Assembly (NCBI RefSeq): GCF_025215155.1
Contig: NZ_JALHAM010000114.1
Direction: 5' to 3' (one strand)
Length of the DNA: 64,000 nucleotides
Origin: Dryocola clanedunensis
Lineage (GTDB): Bacteria; Pseudomonadota; Gammaproteobacteria; Enterobacterales; Enterobacteriaceae
The notes below the pieces were generated by a model, which was not told where the DNA came from, did no database searches, and saw only the letters and a program-made list of their open reading frames with translations. This document shows positions 1 through 8,681 of the stretch, piece after piece; position 1 is the first letter of the stretch, and each line of letters opens with the position of its first letter. The position numbers and the translations under genes were made by a program.

Positions 1-2691
1 CTGACGGTGACCAGAGACAATGCCCCGGCAGACGGCAAACAGAATAACCGTATCGCACTGAGGGTTACGGATGCCAACGGCAATGTGCTGACGGGCCAGA
101 CGGTAAGCTTCACGGCGGATAACGGCGCGAAGATTGCGCCAGACGGCGTGACCGGCACGACCGGTACGCTCTCTGTACCGGTCACCAGTACCGTTGCCGG
201 GGAGAGCACGATAACAGCGTCCATTAACAAGCTTAGCCAGAGCGTGAAGATGACCTTCACCTATGACACTGAAACCGCCACCGTCAGCGCACTGACCGCG
301 GTGAGTGATGATGCGCTGGCAAACGGGACGGCCACCAATAGTGTGAAAGCCGTTATCCTGGATGCGCAGGGTAATCCTGTGCCGGATATGACGGTGGCGT
401 TCAGCGCCGATAACGGCGCAGACATCGCGGCCAGCGGCATCAGCGATGCCAGTGGCGAGGTGGTGGTGACGCTTACTAACCGGAAAGCCGGGCAAACAAG
501 GGTCAGCGCGCAGGTCAATGGCCATAGCTTATCCACTGCCGTTAACTTTAAAGCCGACGGTAGTACGGCGCAGATTGTAGCGTCCAGCCTGGTGGTAACG
601 AAAGATAATGCGGTGGCTGATGGCGTGCAGAATAACCGCGTCCAGCTGGCGGTGACCGATGCAAATGGTAACGTACTATCAGGGGAGACGGTCAACTTCA
701 CGGCGGACAATAGCGCGAAGATTGCGGAAACGGGAACGACTGAAGCTGATGGTACGCTGAGCCTGCCGGTGACCAGCATCAAAGCGGGAGACAGTAACAT
801 CACCGCTTCGATTAAGGGCAGCAAGCAGAGCGTGAAGATGACCTTCAGCCCTGATAACGCTACGGCTACGGTTAACTCTTTAATTGTCATCAGTGATAAA
901 AGTGTCGCAAACGGCAAAGGGTCAAACAGCGTCAAGGCCATAGTGCGAGATGCAAAAGGCAACTATGTGCCGGATATGGTGGTGTATTTCAGTGCGGATA
1001 ATGGCGCAAAAATTACCGCCAGCGGGACTTCCGATGATTACGGGTCAGTACTGGTAGCGCTGACAAACCTCCATGCGGGAATAACCAACGTGACGCTCAC
1101 CGTCAATGGCGCGGGTCAGTCAATACCGACAACCTTTATTGCCGATGCCGCTACGGCGGTGATTGCCGCGGGTGATATCAATGTGCTGTCCGACAACGCG
1201 CCTGCCAACGGTGTGAATGCAAACCACATCCAGGTCATTGTCAAAGATGCGAATGACAACCTGGTGGCCGATAAAACCGTCAGCTTCTCCGCGGCGGAAG
1301 CCGGGGTGAGCGTAGCGTCAACGGCTGTCACCGATAGCGCCGGTCAGATCACTGTTCCGGTCACCTCTACGGTGGCGGGCGCAGGGACCATAAAGGCGAA
1401 GGTTAACGCCAGCGAGCAGAGTAAGACGGTGACCTTTATTGCCGACAGCGCAACCGCCAGCATTGCGGCGGCGGATTTCAAAGTGACGAAAAACAATGCG
1501 CTTTCGGATGGGGTGGATGCAAACCAGGTCCAGGCACTCGTCAAGGATGCCCAGGGGAATATTGTCAGTGATGCCCTTGTCAATTTTAGCGCCAGCAATG
1601 GCGCGGTTGTCGGGGATGTCGTCCCGACGAATGCTCAGGGTCTGGTCACGGCAAATATCACCACTATCCAGCCGGGTATCAGCCAGATTACGGCAACCAT
1701 TAACGGCCAAAAACAGAGCGTGAATGTGTCGTTTATTGAAGTCAGAGTGCCGGTCATCACGGCGGTGAACGATGTGACTGCTGACTCGGTCGGGCCGCTG
1801 CAAAGCGGGCAGCTGACTAACGAAGCCTCCCCGGTACTGACAGGGACAGCGGACAAAAATGTGACTATCAGGCTGTATAACGACGGCAAATTAATCGGCA
1901 CCTCCACCGCCGATGCCAGCGGTGACTGGACGATCAAACCAGCGTCGCCGCTGACCGTGCAGGGCAATAACGCTCTGACAGTGACGGCAGCCCTGACGCC
2001 AGAAAGCCCTGAGTCAGCGCCGACCGAGCCGTTTATTCTCAACCTCGATTCCATTGCCGTGGTTCCGGGCATCACCCGGGTCACCGATAGCGGCAATGAA
2101 GTTGCGGAAGGGGGGACCACCAATGGGGCGGACGTTGTCATCTGGGGGACGGCTGAACCGAGGGCGACGGTCAACGTTTACGCTGTACGCCTTGCCGATC
2201 GTGTCAGTACGCTTTTAGGAACCACTACGGCTAATGAAAGCGGCAGCTGGAATTTTGAAGTGGCCGATCCAAGAATATTCCAGGACTCCGGAGAATTCAG
2301 GTTCCAGGCGAAAATTACCGATACCGCAGGGAACAGTACTAAAAGCGGCGACTGCCCGCCGTTTACGGTCTATTTCCAGAACTGGCCTGCGCCAGCCGGA
2401 ACGCCAGACTATCTCGCGCAATCCAGCAGCGATGATATAACTTCAAGCCAGGTAGCGTCGCTGCTAAGCAGTACGGGGAATGCGCTGATCATCTCCCGGC
2501 CGCCAGCAAACTACGCGAACAGCATTGACTTGCCGGCACCGTCGTCTGCAAAAGGCGCTAATGTCTACATCAGTATTGACGGCAGCCCGTCAACAGTTTT
2601 AAAAATAGCGGGCGATCCGGAAGTCAGGCTGAGTGCTAACACCAACACGACCTGGTACTCAAATGGTACTGAATGGCGGCAAGTCTATTAA
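1..2691 (+). CDS. Ig-like repeat surface protein, invasin/intimin type (5' end missing)
   Basis: The reading frame is open from the first base, so the N-terminus lies outside the window; about 896 residues are visible. At least six bacterial Ig-like (Big_1) domains of about 95 residues follow each other. They alternate between two subtypes and share motifs such as DANGN, FTADN or FSADNGA, and VTSTVAG. Two further Ig-like modules come next (around residues 580-770, with NGADVVIWGTAEP), then a C-terminal region of about 100 residues that I do not recognise, rich in Ser and ending in TWYSNGTEWRQVY. Tandem Big_1 domains are typical of inverse autotransporters (intimin, invasin, YeeJ), whose beta-barrel is N-terminal and whose exported arm is C-terminal. 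The barrel would be upstream and is not seen, so the type V secretion assignment is an inference. A role as an adhesin displayed on the outer membrane is likely. Confidence 0.85.
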   Translation: MTVTRDNAPADGKQNNRIALRVTDANGNVLTGQTVSFTADNGAKIAPDGVTGTTGTLSVPVTSTVAGESTITASINKLSQSVKMTFTYDTETATVSALTAVSDDALANGTATNSVKAVILDAQGNPVPDMTVAFSADNGADIAASGISDASGEVVVTLTNRKAGQTRVSAQVNGHSLSTAVNFKADGSTAQIVASSLVVTKDNAVADGVQNNRVQLAVTDANGNVLSGETVNFTADNSAKIAETGTTEADGTLSLPVTSIKAGDSNITASIKGSKQSVKMTFSPDNATATVNSLIVISDKSVANGKGSNSVKAIVRDAKGNYVPDMVVYFSADNGAKITASGTSDDYGSVLVALTNLHAGITNVTLTVNGAGQSIPTTFIADAATAVIAAGDINVLSDNAPANGVNANHIQVIVKDANDNLVADKTVSFSAAEAGVSVASTAVTDSAGQITVPVTSTVAGAGTIKAKVNASEQSKTVTFIADSATASIAAADFKVTKNNALSDGVDANQVQALVKDAQGNIVSDALVNFSASNGAVVGDVVPTNAQGLVTANITTIQPGISQITATINGQKQSVNVSFIEVRVPVITAVNDVTADSVGPLQSGQLTNEASPVLTGTADKNVTIRLYNDGKLIGTSTADASGDWTIKPASPLTVQGNNALTVTAALTPESPESAPTEPFILNLDSIAVVPGITRVTDSGNEVAEGGTTNGADVVIWGTAEPRATVNVYAVRLADRVSTLLGTTTANESGSWNFEVADPRIFQDSGEFRFQAKITDTAGNSTKSGDCPPFTVYFQNWPAPAGTPDYLAQSSSDDITSSQVASLLSSTGNALIISRPPANYANSIDLPAPSSAKGANVYISIDGSPSTVLKIAGDPEVRLSANTNTTWYSNGTEWRQVY

Positions 2692-2754
2692 TCGTTGAGA
2701 CGTCAGTTTCTGTCGCTCGGATGACGCCGAGCGACAGGAATGCCTGTCAATAAT

Positions 2755-2789
2755 CAAAAAAAAGTGACGTTATTTCGTCACCTTTTTTT
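2755..2789. terminator. Bidirectional terminator between the Ig-repeat gene and selU
   Basis: An A-run, the stem GTGACG (2764-2769) / CGTCAC (2776-2781) and a T-run form a rho-independent terminator usable on both strands, between two convergent genes. Just upstream, 2711-2736 holds a second perfect 10-bp hairpin, TGTCGCTCGG / CCGAGCGACA, without a T-run. Confidence 0.85.
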
Positions 2790-2806
2790 ATCTCTAATTT
2801 GTTCGG

Positions 2807-3904
2807 TCAGGTTCTGTCCCGCAGCCAGGATTCAACCTGCTGATAATCGCCGCGATAGACAATCTGCCCGGCTTTCTTGCTCAGCTGGTAGCGGTACATA
2901 GGATCGTAATACTCTTCGAGCAGCGGCGACAGCCAGGCCAGGTGCCCTTCGCAGGAGCCGGTGTTGCGCTGTAGCTCCAGCGCGCGATCGAGATAGCCGG
3001 TAAACTGGACGAAGCGCTCCAGCCCTAAACGACGACGGATGGCGAACAGCCCGTGGTGCAGATATTCCCCGTACTCTTTCCACGCGGTCTGTTCATCGTT
3101 AACCGATAAGAACGCCTCGCTCATCTGCTGGAAATACTCGTTTTTCAGCCTTTCCAGACGGACCTCAAACGGATCTTCAATCACCACAATCTTCGCCCGG
3201 GTCATCTGCTCTCTGAAAGATTCAGGGATATGGCGTGAGCCAATCATGCGGCCTTCATCCTCGATCACCAGCGGCACGGGTTTGCCTACGCTTTTTTTGA
3301 TAAGGGTCGCGGCGAGGCTATTTTCGAAGCTGGCCTGGGAGGGTTGCTCCACAATCGTGCGGCCAAACGACGAGCCGCGATGGTGCGCCAGTCCCTCAAG
3401 ATCGACCCCGGCGGAAAGGGAACGAATGAGGATCGTTTTGCCGCAGCCCGTATTGCCGCTCACCAGCATCATCGGCCAGTGGGCGCGCTCTTCGATGGCC
3501 TGCGTTGCAAAGTGGCGCAGGGCTTTGTAACCCCCTTCGACCAGCGGATAATCGACGCCGGCTTCTTTCAGCCAGTGCTGAACGAGGTGCGAGCGCAGGC
3601 CGCCGCGCGCGCAGCAAAGATAACCGTCTGGATTTTGCCGACATTGTTCCAGCCATTTTTGCATGCGTGCTTCACGGAGTTCCCCTTTCACCAGGCTGTG
3701 GCCCAGTTCCACGGCCGCCTGCTGGCCGCGCTGTTTGTAGCAGGTGCCCACGGCAACACGCTCATCATCGGACATCAGAGGTAAATTCAGCGCGGCGGGC
3801 ATCGCCCCCTGGGCAAATTCAACCGGCGCGCGCACGTCGATAAGCGGAGTATCGTGGCGCAGCAGATGTTCGTAATGTTGTGTATTGAGACGGGCGTTGT
3901 GCAT
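2807..3904 (-). CDS. selU: tRNA 2-selenouridine synthase
   Basis: SelU (MnmH, YbbB) geranylates 2-thiouridine at the wobble position of some tRNAs and exchanges sulfur for selenium using selenophosphate. The 365-residue protein matches the E. coli protein over its whole length. An N-terminal rhodanese domain (about residues 10-130) carries the catalytic cysteine C97 in YLCCARGG. A P-loop follows at residues 150-157 (GNTGCGKT), and the C-terminal half keeps motifs such as VDLEGLAHHRGS and LLEEYYDPMYRYQL. The ATG at 3904 gives the family's usual N-terminus. It is a single gene convergent with the Ig-repeat gene and followed by the purEK operon. In E. coli, allantoin genes lie between selU and purK; here that block is absent. 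Confidence 0.95.
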   Translation of the reverse strand: MHNARLNTQHYEHLLRHDTPLIDVRAPVEFAQGAMPAALNLPLMSDDERVAVGTCYKQRGQQAAVELGHSLVKGELREARMQKWLEQCRQNPDGYLCCARGGLRSHLVQHWLKEAGVDYPLVEGGYKALRHFATQAIEERAHWPMMLVSGNTGCGKTILIRSLSAGVDLEGLAHHRGSSFGRTIVEQPSQASFENSLAATLIKKSVGKPVPLVIEDEGRMIGSRHIPESFREQMTRAKIVVIEDPFEVRLERLKNEYFQQMSEAFLSVNDEQTAWKEYGEYLHHGLFAIRRRLGLERFVQFTGYLDRALELQRNTGSCEGHLAWLSPLLEEYYDPMYRYQLSKKAGQIVYRGDYQQVESWLRDRT

Positions 3905-4019
3905 GCATTGACCTTAAAGCGAATGGGGTGAAACGCCGGGGATTGTGCGCCTGTGAGCATAGAAAAGAAAGAGGGGAAATGGCGACAGGGCGGTTGAACC
4001 GCCCTGTAAAAGTGTAAAC

Positions 4020-5090
4020 CTACTTAGTCAGCTTGTTCTGCGCCCAGGCAATGCCGCTGGCGTAATCCGCCGGTAGCAGCGGCACAAGCGCTTCCAGCGA
4101 GGCGCTGAGCCTGTCGGTATCGCTGTCGTTCAGATTGAGGTGGCCCACCTTGCGACCGGCGCGAACGTCTTTGTCGTACCAGTGCAGATGAACCAGCGGC
4201 AGCTTCAGCCAGGCGTAGTTCAGATCCGTGCCGATGAGGTTAATCATCACCGAAGGTGCATTGACCACGGGCTTTGGCAGAGGCAGATCAACAATAGCGC
4301 GCAGGTGCAGCTCAAACTGGCTGATGGACGCACCGTTCTGCGTCCAGTGGCCGCTGTTGTGCACGCGTGGGGCCAGCTCGTTGATGAGCAGCCCGGCTGG
4401 CGTAATAAAGCACTCCATCGCCATCACGCCGACGTAGTTCAGCTCGTGCATAATGGCGCTGAGCATGGCTTCGGCCTGATTCTGCTGCTCCGCAAAGGCG
4501 TGCGGGAAGACCACGCTGGTGCGCAGAATGCCGTCCTGATGCAGGTTATGAGTCAGCGGATAAAACACCGTGCTGCCGTCGTGGCCGCGCGCGCCAACCA
4601 GCGAAACCTCACCGGAAAAATTAATGCCCTGCTCAACAATGCATTCGCCGTAGCAGTCGTCCGGCAGCTGATCCGTTTCACCGTCGCGTAAACGCCACTG
4701 GCCGCGTCCGTCGTAGCCGCCCACGCGACGCTTCACAATGGCCAGCTCACCCAGATCTTTGAATACGCCAGACCACTGGTCGCGGCTGGAGAGAAGCTGC
4801 CACGGCGCGGTTGCCAGTTCCAGCTTATCGAACAGCTGCTTTTGCGTGAGGCGGTCGGCGATTATCGGGAACACATCGCGGTTAACAAAAGCGTTATGCC
4901 GCGCCAGTTCACGGGTTAGCGCCGTCTCGGGCCAGCGTTCAATTTCTGCGGTGATCACGCTCTGGGCGAAAGGCACCGCTTCCGGCTCGGCGTCCAGACC
5001 AACCGGATAAACCGCAATGCCCAGTGGCTCGCCTGCCTGGCGCAGCATTCTGCCCAGCTGGCCGTTGCCTAATACGCAGACACGCTTCAT
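4020..5090 (-). CDS. purK: N5-carboxyaminoimidazole ribonucleotide synthase
   Basis: PurK catalyses the ATP- and bicarbonate-dependent carboxylation of 5-aminoimidazole ribonucleotide in de novo purine synthesis. The 356-residue ATP-grasp protein begins MKRVCVLGNGQLGRML, the nucleotide-binding N-terminus of the family. It continues with VKRRVGGYDGRGQW (ATP-grasp loop) and INELAPRVHNSGHWTQ (active-site and metal region). It overlaps the end of purE by 4 bases (ATGA), so the two are translationally coupled. It should be controlled with purE by PurR through the operator at 5688-5703. Confidence 0.97.
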   Translation of the reverse strand: MKRVCVLGNGQLGRMLRQAGEPLGIAVYPVGLDAEPEAVPFAQSVITAEIERWPETALTRELARHNAFVNRDVFPIIADRLTQKQLFDKLELATAPWQLLSSRDQWSGVFKDLGELAIVKRRVGGYDGRGQWRLRDGETDQLPDDCYGECIVEQGINFSGEVSLVGARGHDGSTVFYPLTHNLHQDGILRTSVVFPHAFAEQQNQAEAMLSAIMHELNYVGVMAMECFITPAGLLINELAPRVHNSGHWTQNGASISQFELHLRAIVDLPLPKPVVNAPSVMINLIGTDLNYAWLKLPLVHLHWYDKDVRAGRKVGHLNLNDSDTDRLSASLEALVPLLPADYASGIAWAQNKLTK

Positions 5091-5596
5091 GCGTCGCTCC
5101 GCGGGTCCGGGTTTTCCAGCACTTCGTCAGTCTGCGCGCTGCGCCAGTCGGCCAGGCGCTGGTGCAGCGCTTTGTCGTGCAGCGCCAGAATCTGCGCCGC
5201 CAGCAGGGCCGCATTGGCCGCGCCCGCTTTGCCAATGGCGAGGGTGCCAACCGGAATGCCGCGAGGCATCTGTACGATGGAGTAGAGACTGTCCACGCCG
5301 CTCAACGCCGCGCTTTGCACCGGTACGCCCAGCACCGGCACCAGCGTTTTTGCCGCCAGCATGCCTGGCAGATGTGCAGCCCCGCCCGCGCCCGCGATAA
5401 TTACGTCAAAGCCGTTGCTTTCAGCCTGCTCGGCAAAGCTGAACAGCTTGTCCGGCGTACGGTGCGCGGAGACGACTTCTAAATGGTGTGGGACATCCAG
5501 GGCGGTGAGGATTTCTGCGGCAAACTGCATGGTGGCCCAGTCACTTTTGGAACCCATGACAATGGCGACACGCGCCGGGGTCTGGTTGGAGGACAT
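5087..5596 (-). CDS. purE: N5-carboxyaminoimidazole ribonucleotide mutase
   Basis: PurE moves the carboxyl group of N5-CAIR to carbon 4, giving CAIR, directly after PurK in purine synthesis. The start chosen here gives MSSNQTPARVAIVMGSKSDW and 169 residues, exactly the E. coli length; an in-frame ATG three codons upstream is less likely. Signature motifs are GSKSDW (substrate-phosphate binding), SAHRTPDKL and AGAGGAAHLPGM. It is first in the purEK operon, with a PurR operator about 90 bases upstream of its start. Confidence 0.97.
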   Translation of the reverse strand: MSSNQTPARVAIVMGSKSDWATMQFAAEILTALDVPHHLEVVSAHRTPDKLFSFAEQAESNGFDVIIAGAGGAAHLPGMLAAKTLVPVLGVPVQSAALSGVDSLYSIVQMPRGIPVGTLAIGKAGAANAALLAAQILALHDKALHQRLADWRSAQTDEVLENPDPRSDA

Positions 5597-5687
5597 GCGT
5601 CTCAAAACTCCTGTGGGTATGCAAACATCACCGAACGGCTCGTACGGTCGGTCAGAAGGGTTGAGAGAATATCATGAACACCGGGCA

Positions 5688-5703
5688 AGGAAAACGGTTG
5701 CGT
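5688..5703 (-). promoter_or_regulatory. PurR operator of purEK
   Basis: On the minus strand this reads ACGCAACCGTTTTCCT, which as I recall it matches the PurR site of the E. coli purE promoter and fits the PUR box ACGCAAACGTTTNCNT with one or two differences. It lies between lpxH and purE, so purine-dependent repression of purEK is expected. Confidence 0.85.
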
Positions 5704-5736
5704 GGTTAACAAAACGGCGAAAAGAGGCGGTTTTGT

Positions 5737-6456
5737 TTAAAAATCGAAAGGGATAAGTTCGACGTCTTCGGCGGTGACTTTGATCATCGAGCCATGCGTA
5801 TGCCAGGCACCCAGCACGCAGCGAAACGCGGCTTCGCCGTTTGCCTGAAGCGTGTGGATTTCGGGGCGATGGGTATGGCCGTGGATCATCCACTGCACCT
5901 GATGGCGGGTGAGGGCATCGACCACCGCATGCTGATTCACATCCATGATGGTCATGGACTTCGTGCTGTTGGCGGATTTGCTTCCGGCGCGCATTCTGGC
6001 GGCTACGCGCTTGCGTATAAACAGCGGCATAGCGAGGAACAGCCATTGCAGCCAGGGCTGGTGGACTTTTTTGCGAAACGCCTGATAGCCGTGGTCGTCC
6101 GTACACAGCGTGTCGCCGTGCAGGATCAGCATTTTGCGGCCATACAGGTCGAGGACTTTTTCTTCGGGTAACAGCGTCATGCCGCTTTTGAGGGCGAAGC
6201 GCTTGCCGACCAGAAAGTCTCGGTTGCCGTGAATGAAGTAGCAGGGCACGCCGGAATCAACCAATGCTTTGATAGCTAATGCAATTTCCTGATGAAGCGG
6301 CTCGGGATCGTCGTCGCCAATCCAGGCTTCGAAGAGGTCGCCGAGGATATACAGCGCCTGGGCTTCCCGTGCGGTGCCGGCCAGAAAACGCAGAAAACCG
6401 GCGGTTATCGCCGGTTCTTCTGAGCAGAGATGTAAATCTGCAATAAACAGGATCAT
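5737..6456 (-). CDS. lpxH: UDP-2,3-diacylglucosamine pyrophosphatase
   Basis: LpxH hydrolyses UDP-2,3-diacylglucosamine to lipid X and UMP at the inner membrane in lipid A synthesis. The chosen ATG gives MILFIADLHLCSEEP and 239 residues, next to 240 in E. coli; a longer upstream reading frame overlaps ppiB and is not credible. Metallophosphoesterase motifs are in order: ADLH, LGDLFEAWIGDD, HGNRDFLVGK, LHGDTLCTDD and the C-terminal HGHTHRPEIH. It starts about 10 bases after the end of ppiB on the same strand, so the two are probably co-transcribed. Confidence 0.96.
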   Translation of the reverse strand: MILFIADLHLCSEEPAITAGFLRFLAGTAREAQALYILGDLFEAWIGDDDPEPLHQEIALAIKALVDSGVPCYFIHGNRDFLVGKRFALKSGMTLLPEEKVLDLYGRKMLILHGDTLCTDDHGYQAFRKKVHQPWLQWLFLAMPLFIRKRVAARMRAGSKSANSTKSMTIMDVNQHAVVDALTRHQVQWMIHGHTHRPEIHTLQANGEAAFRCVLGAWHTHGSMIKVTAEDVELIPFDF

Positions 6457-6466
6457 CGCGCGCGAA

Positions 6467-6961
6467 TTACTCGCTGACGGTGACGCTGGTGACGATAACG
6501 TCTTCTTTAGGAACGTCCTGGTGCATACCGCTGCGGCCGGTGGAAACGCCTTTGATCTTATCAACCACGTCCATGCCTTCTGCCACTTCTGCAAATACGC
6601 AGTAGCCCCAACCCTGCATGCTTTCGCTGCTAAAGTTCAGGAAGTCGTTATCAGCCACGTTGATAAAGAACTGGGAGCTTGCGGAGTGTGGCGCCTGGGT
6701 ACGGGCCATTGCCAGCGTACCACGGGTGTTTTTCAGGCCGTTGTTCGCTTCGTTCTGAATGGTGTCTTTGGTTTCTTTCTGCGTCATACCAGGCTCAAAA
6801 CCGCCGCCCTGGATCATAAAGCCGTTGATCACACGGTGGAAAATGGTGTTGTCGTAATAGCCTTCGCGACAGTAATCCATGAAGTTTTTAACGGTGATCG
6901 GTGCTTTATCGTCGAAGGTTTTGATGACGATGTCACCGTGATTAGTGTGAAAAGTAACCAT
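6467..6961 (-). CDS. ppiB: Peptidyl-prolyl cis-trans isomerase B (cyclophilin)
   Basis: PpiB is the cytoplasmic cyclophilin that speeds prolyl isomerisation during folding. The start MVTFHTNHGDIVIK gives 164 residues, as in E. coli; the longer open frame upstream has no support. Cyclophilin active-site motifs are visible: FHRVINGFMIQGGG, the MARTQAPHSASSQFFINV stretch and VFAEVAEGMDVVDKIK. It is divergent from cysS and directly upstream of lpxH. Confidence 0.96.
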   Translation of the reverse strand: MVTFHTNHGDIVIKTFDDKAPITVKNFMDYCREGYYDNTIFHRVINGFMIQGGGFEPGMTQKETKDTIQNEANNGLKNTRGTLAMARTQAPHSASSQFFINVADNDFLNFSSESMQGWGYCVFAEVAEGMDVVDKIKGVSTGRSGMHQDVPKEDVIVTSVTVSE

Positions 6962-7158
6962 GCTGTGCATCCTATATTTAGTCAGACAGTGTTTCGGCAG
7001 ACGGTGCCGCCACACAAGGTGGTTGTTATAGCATAACTGCATATCAGATGCCGACAAAGGATGCCGACAAAGAAGGAAAAAGCGTACTGCTTACCTGGGG
7101 AATTTTAAGGTAACATAGGGCCAAATCTCGACTACACACGCTGAAATGGAATCCCCTG

Positions 7159-8547
7159 ATGTTAAAAATCTTTAATACCCTGAGTCGCCAAAAAGAGGAA
7201 TTCAAACCTATTCATGCCGGTGAGGTTGGCATGTACGTGTGTGGTATCACCGTTTACGACCTCTGTCATATCGGCCACGGCCGCACCTTTGTGGCGTTCG
7301 ACGTGGTGGCGCGCTACCTGCGTTTTCTTGGCTATACGCTGAAGTACGTGCGCAACATCACCGATATCGACGACAAAATTATCAAACGCGCCCATGAAAA
7401 TGGCGAAGATTTCGTGGCGCTGGTCGATCGCATGGTCACCGAAATGCACGCCGATTTCGACGCGCTGAACATTCTGCGCCCGGACAGCGAGCCGCGGGCC
7501 ACTAAGCACATTCCAGAAATCATCGAAATCGTTGAACAGCTGATTGCGCGCGACCATGCCTACGTGGCGGCCAACGGCGACGTGATGTTCTGGGTCGAAA
7601 GCGACCGGGATTACGGCAAGCTCTCCCGCCAGGATCTTGAACAGCTTCAGGCTGGCGCGCGCGTTGAAGTTGAAGCGAACGTGAAGCGCAATCCGATGGA
7701 CTTCGTGCTGTGGAAAATGTCCAAGCCGGGCGAGCCGAGCTGGACGTCCCCGTGGGGCGAAGGCCGTCCGGGCTGGCACATCGAATGTTCGGCGATGAAC
7801 TGCAAAGAGCTGGGGAATCATTTCGATATTCACGGCGGCGGTTCTGACCTGATGTTCCCGCACCATGAAAACGAAATTGCCCAGTCCACCTGCGCCCACG
7901 ACGGTGAGTATGTGAACACCTGGATGCACTCAGGGATGGTGATGGTCGACCGCGAGAAAATGTCCAAATCGCTGGGCAACTTCTTCACCGTGCGCGACGT
8001 GCTGAAATACTACGACGCGGAAACCATCCGCTACTTCCTGATGTCCGGCCACTATCGCAGCCAGCTCAACTACAGCGAAGAGAACCTGAAACAGGCTCGT
8101 ACTTCCCTGGAGCGCCTCTATACCGCCCTGCGCGGAACGGACAGCGCGGCGCAGCCAGCCGGTGGCGAAGCGTTTGAAGCCCGTTTCCGTGAAGCAATGG
8201 ACGACGACTTCAACACGCCGGAAGCCTACTCGGCGCTGTTCGATATGGCGCGTGAAGTGAACCGCCTGAAAACGGAAGATATGGCAGCGGCGAACGGTCT
8301 GGCGGCGGCGCTGCGCAAGCTCTCTGCGGTTCTTGGCCTGCTGGAGCAGGAGCCGGAAGCCTTCCTGCAAAGCGGCGCGCAGGCGGACGACGGGGAAGTA
8401 GCCGAAATCGAAGCGCTGATCAAACAGCGTAACGATGCCCGTAAATCAAAAGACTGGGCGCTGGCGGACCAGGCGCGCGACCGTCTCAACGAGATGGGGA
8501 TCGTGCTGGAAGACGGTGCGCAGGGCACGACCTGGCGCAGAAAGTAA
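7159..8547 (+). CDS. cysS: Cysteinyl-tRNA synthetase
   Basis: CysS charges tRNA-Cys. It is a monomeric class I synthetase, 462 residues against 461 in E. coli. The HIGH signature is in CHIGHGRTFVAFD near residue 36, and KMSKSLGNF (near residue 267) is the second class I motif. The zinc-binding residues lie in YVCGITVYD (Cys 28), HIECSAMNC and HHENEIAQS. The ATG at 7159 follows a divergent intergenic region shared with ppiB. A strong terminator follows at 8551-8584. In E. coli the next genes are different; here ahpF follows convergently, so a rearrangement boundary lies between cysS and ahpF. Confidence 0.97.
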   Translation: MLKIFNTLSRQKEEFKPIHAGEVGMYVCGITVYDLCHIGHGRTFVAFDVVARYLRFLGYTLKYVRNITDIDDKIIKRAHENGEDFVALVDRMVTEMHADFDALNILRPDSEPRATKHIPEIIEIVEQLIARDHAYVAANGDVMFWVESDRDYGKLSRQDLEQLQAGARVEVEANVKRNPMDFVLWKMSKPGEPSWTSPWGEGRPGWHIECSAMNCKELGNHFDIHGGGSDLMFPHHENEIAQSTCAHDGEYVNTWMHSGMVMVDREKMSKSLGNFFTVRDVLKYYDAETIRYFLMSGHYRSQLNYSEENLKQARTSLERLYTALRGTDSAAQPAGGEAFEARFREAMDDDFNTPEAYSALFDMAREVNRLKTEDMAAANGLAAALRKLSAVLGLLEQEPEAFLQSGAQADDGEVAEIEALIKQRNDARKSKDWALADQARDRLNEMGIVLEDGAQGTTWRRK

Positions 8548-8550
8548 GGC

Positions 8551-8584
8551 AATAAAAAAACCACCTGCGTGGCAGGTGGTTTAG
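8551..8584 (+). terminator. cysS terminator
   Basis: An A-run, then the stem ACCACCTGC / GCAGGTGGT and a short T-rich end directly after the cysS stop codon. Confidence 0.85.
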
Positions 8585-8592
8585 TCATTAAT

Positions 8593-8672
8593 GGTGGATG
8601 GCGCTGGCGCTTATCCACCCTACAACATCAGAGCGCAGTTCCGTAGGTCGGATAAGCGAAGCGTCATCCGAC
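8593..8672. repeat. Paired REP-type palindromes between cysS and ahpF
   Basis: Two palindromic units in opposite orientation: GGTGGATGGCG...CTTATCCACCCTAC (8593-8623) and GTAGGTCGGATAAGCG...CATCCGAC (8643-8672). Together they form a BIME-like pair. Related units recur at eight other places in the window. Confidence 0.8.
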
Positions 8673-8681
8673 ACCGCCATC

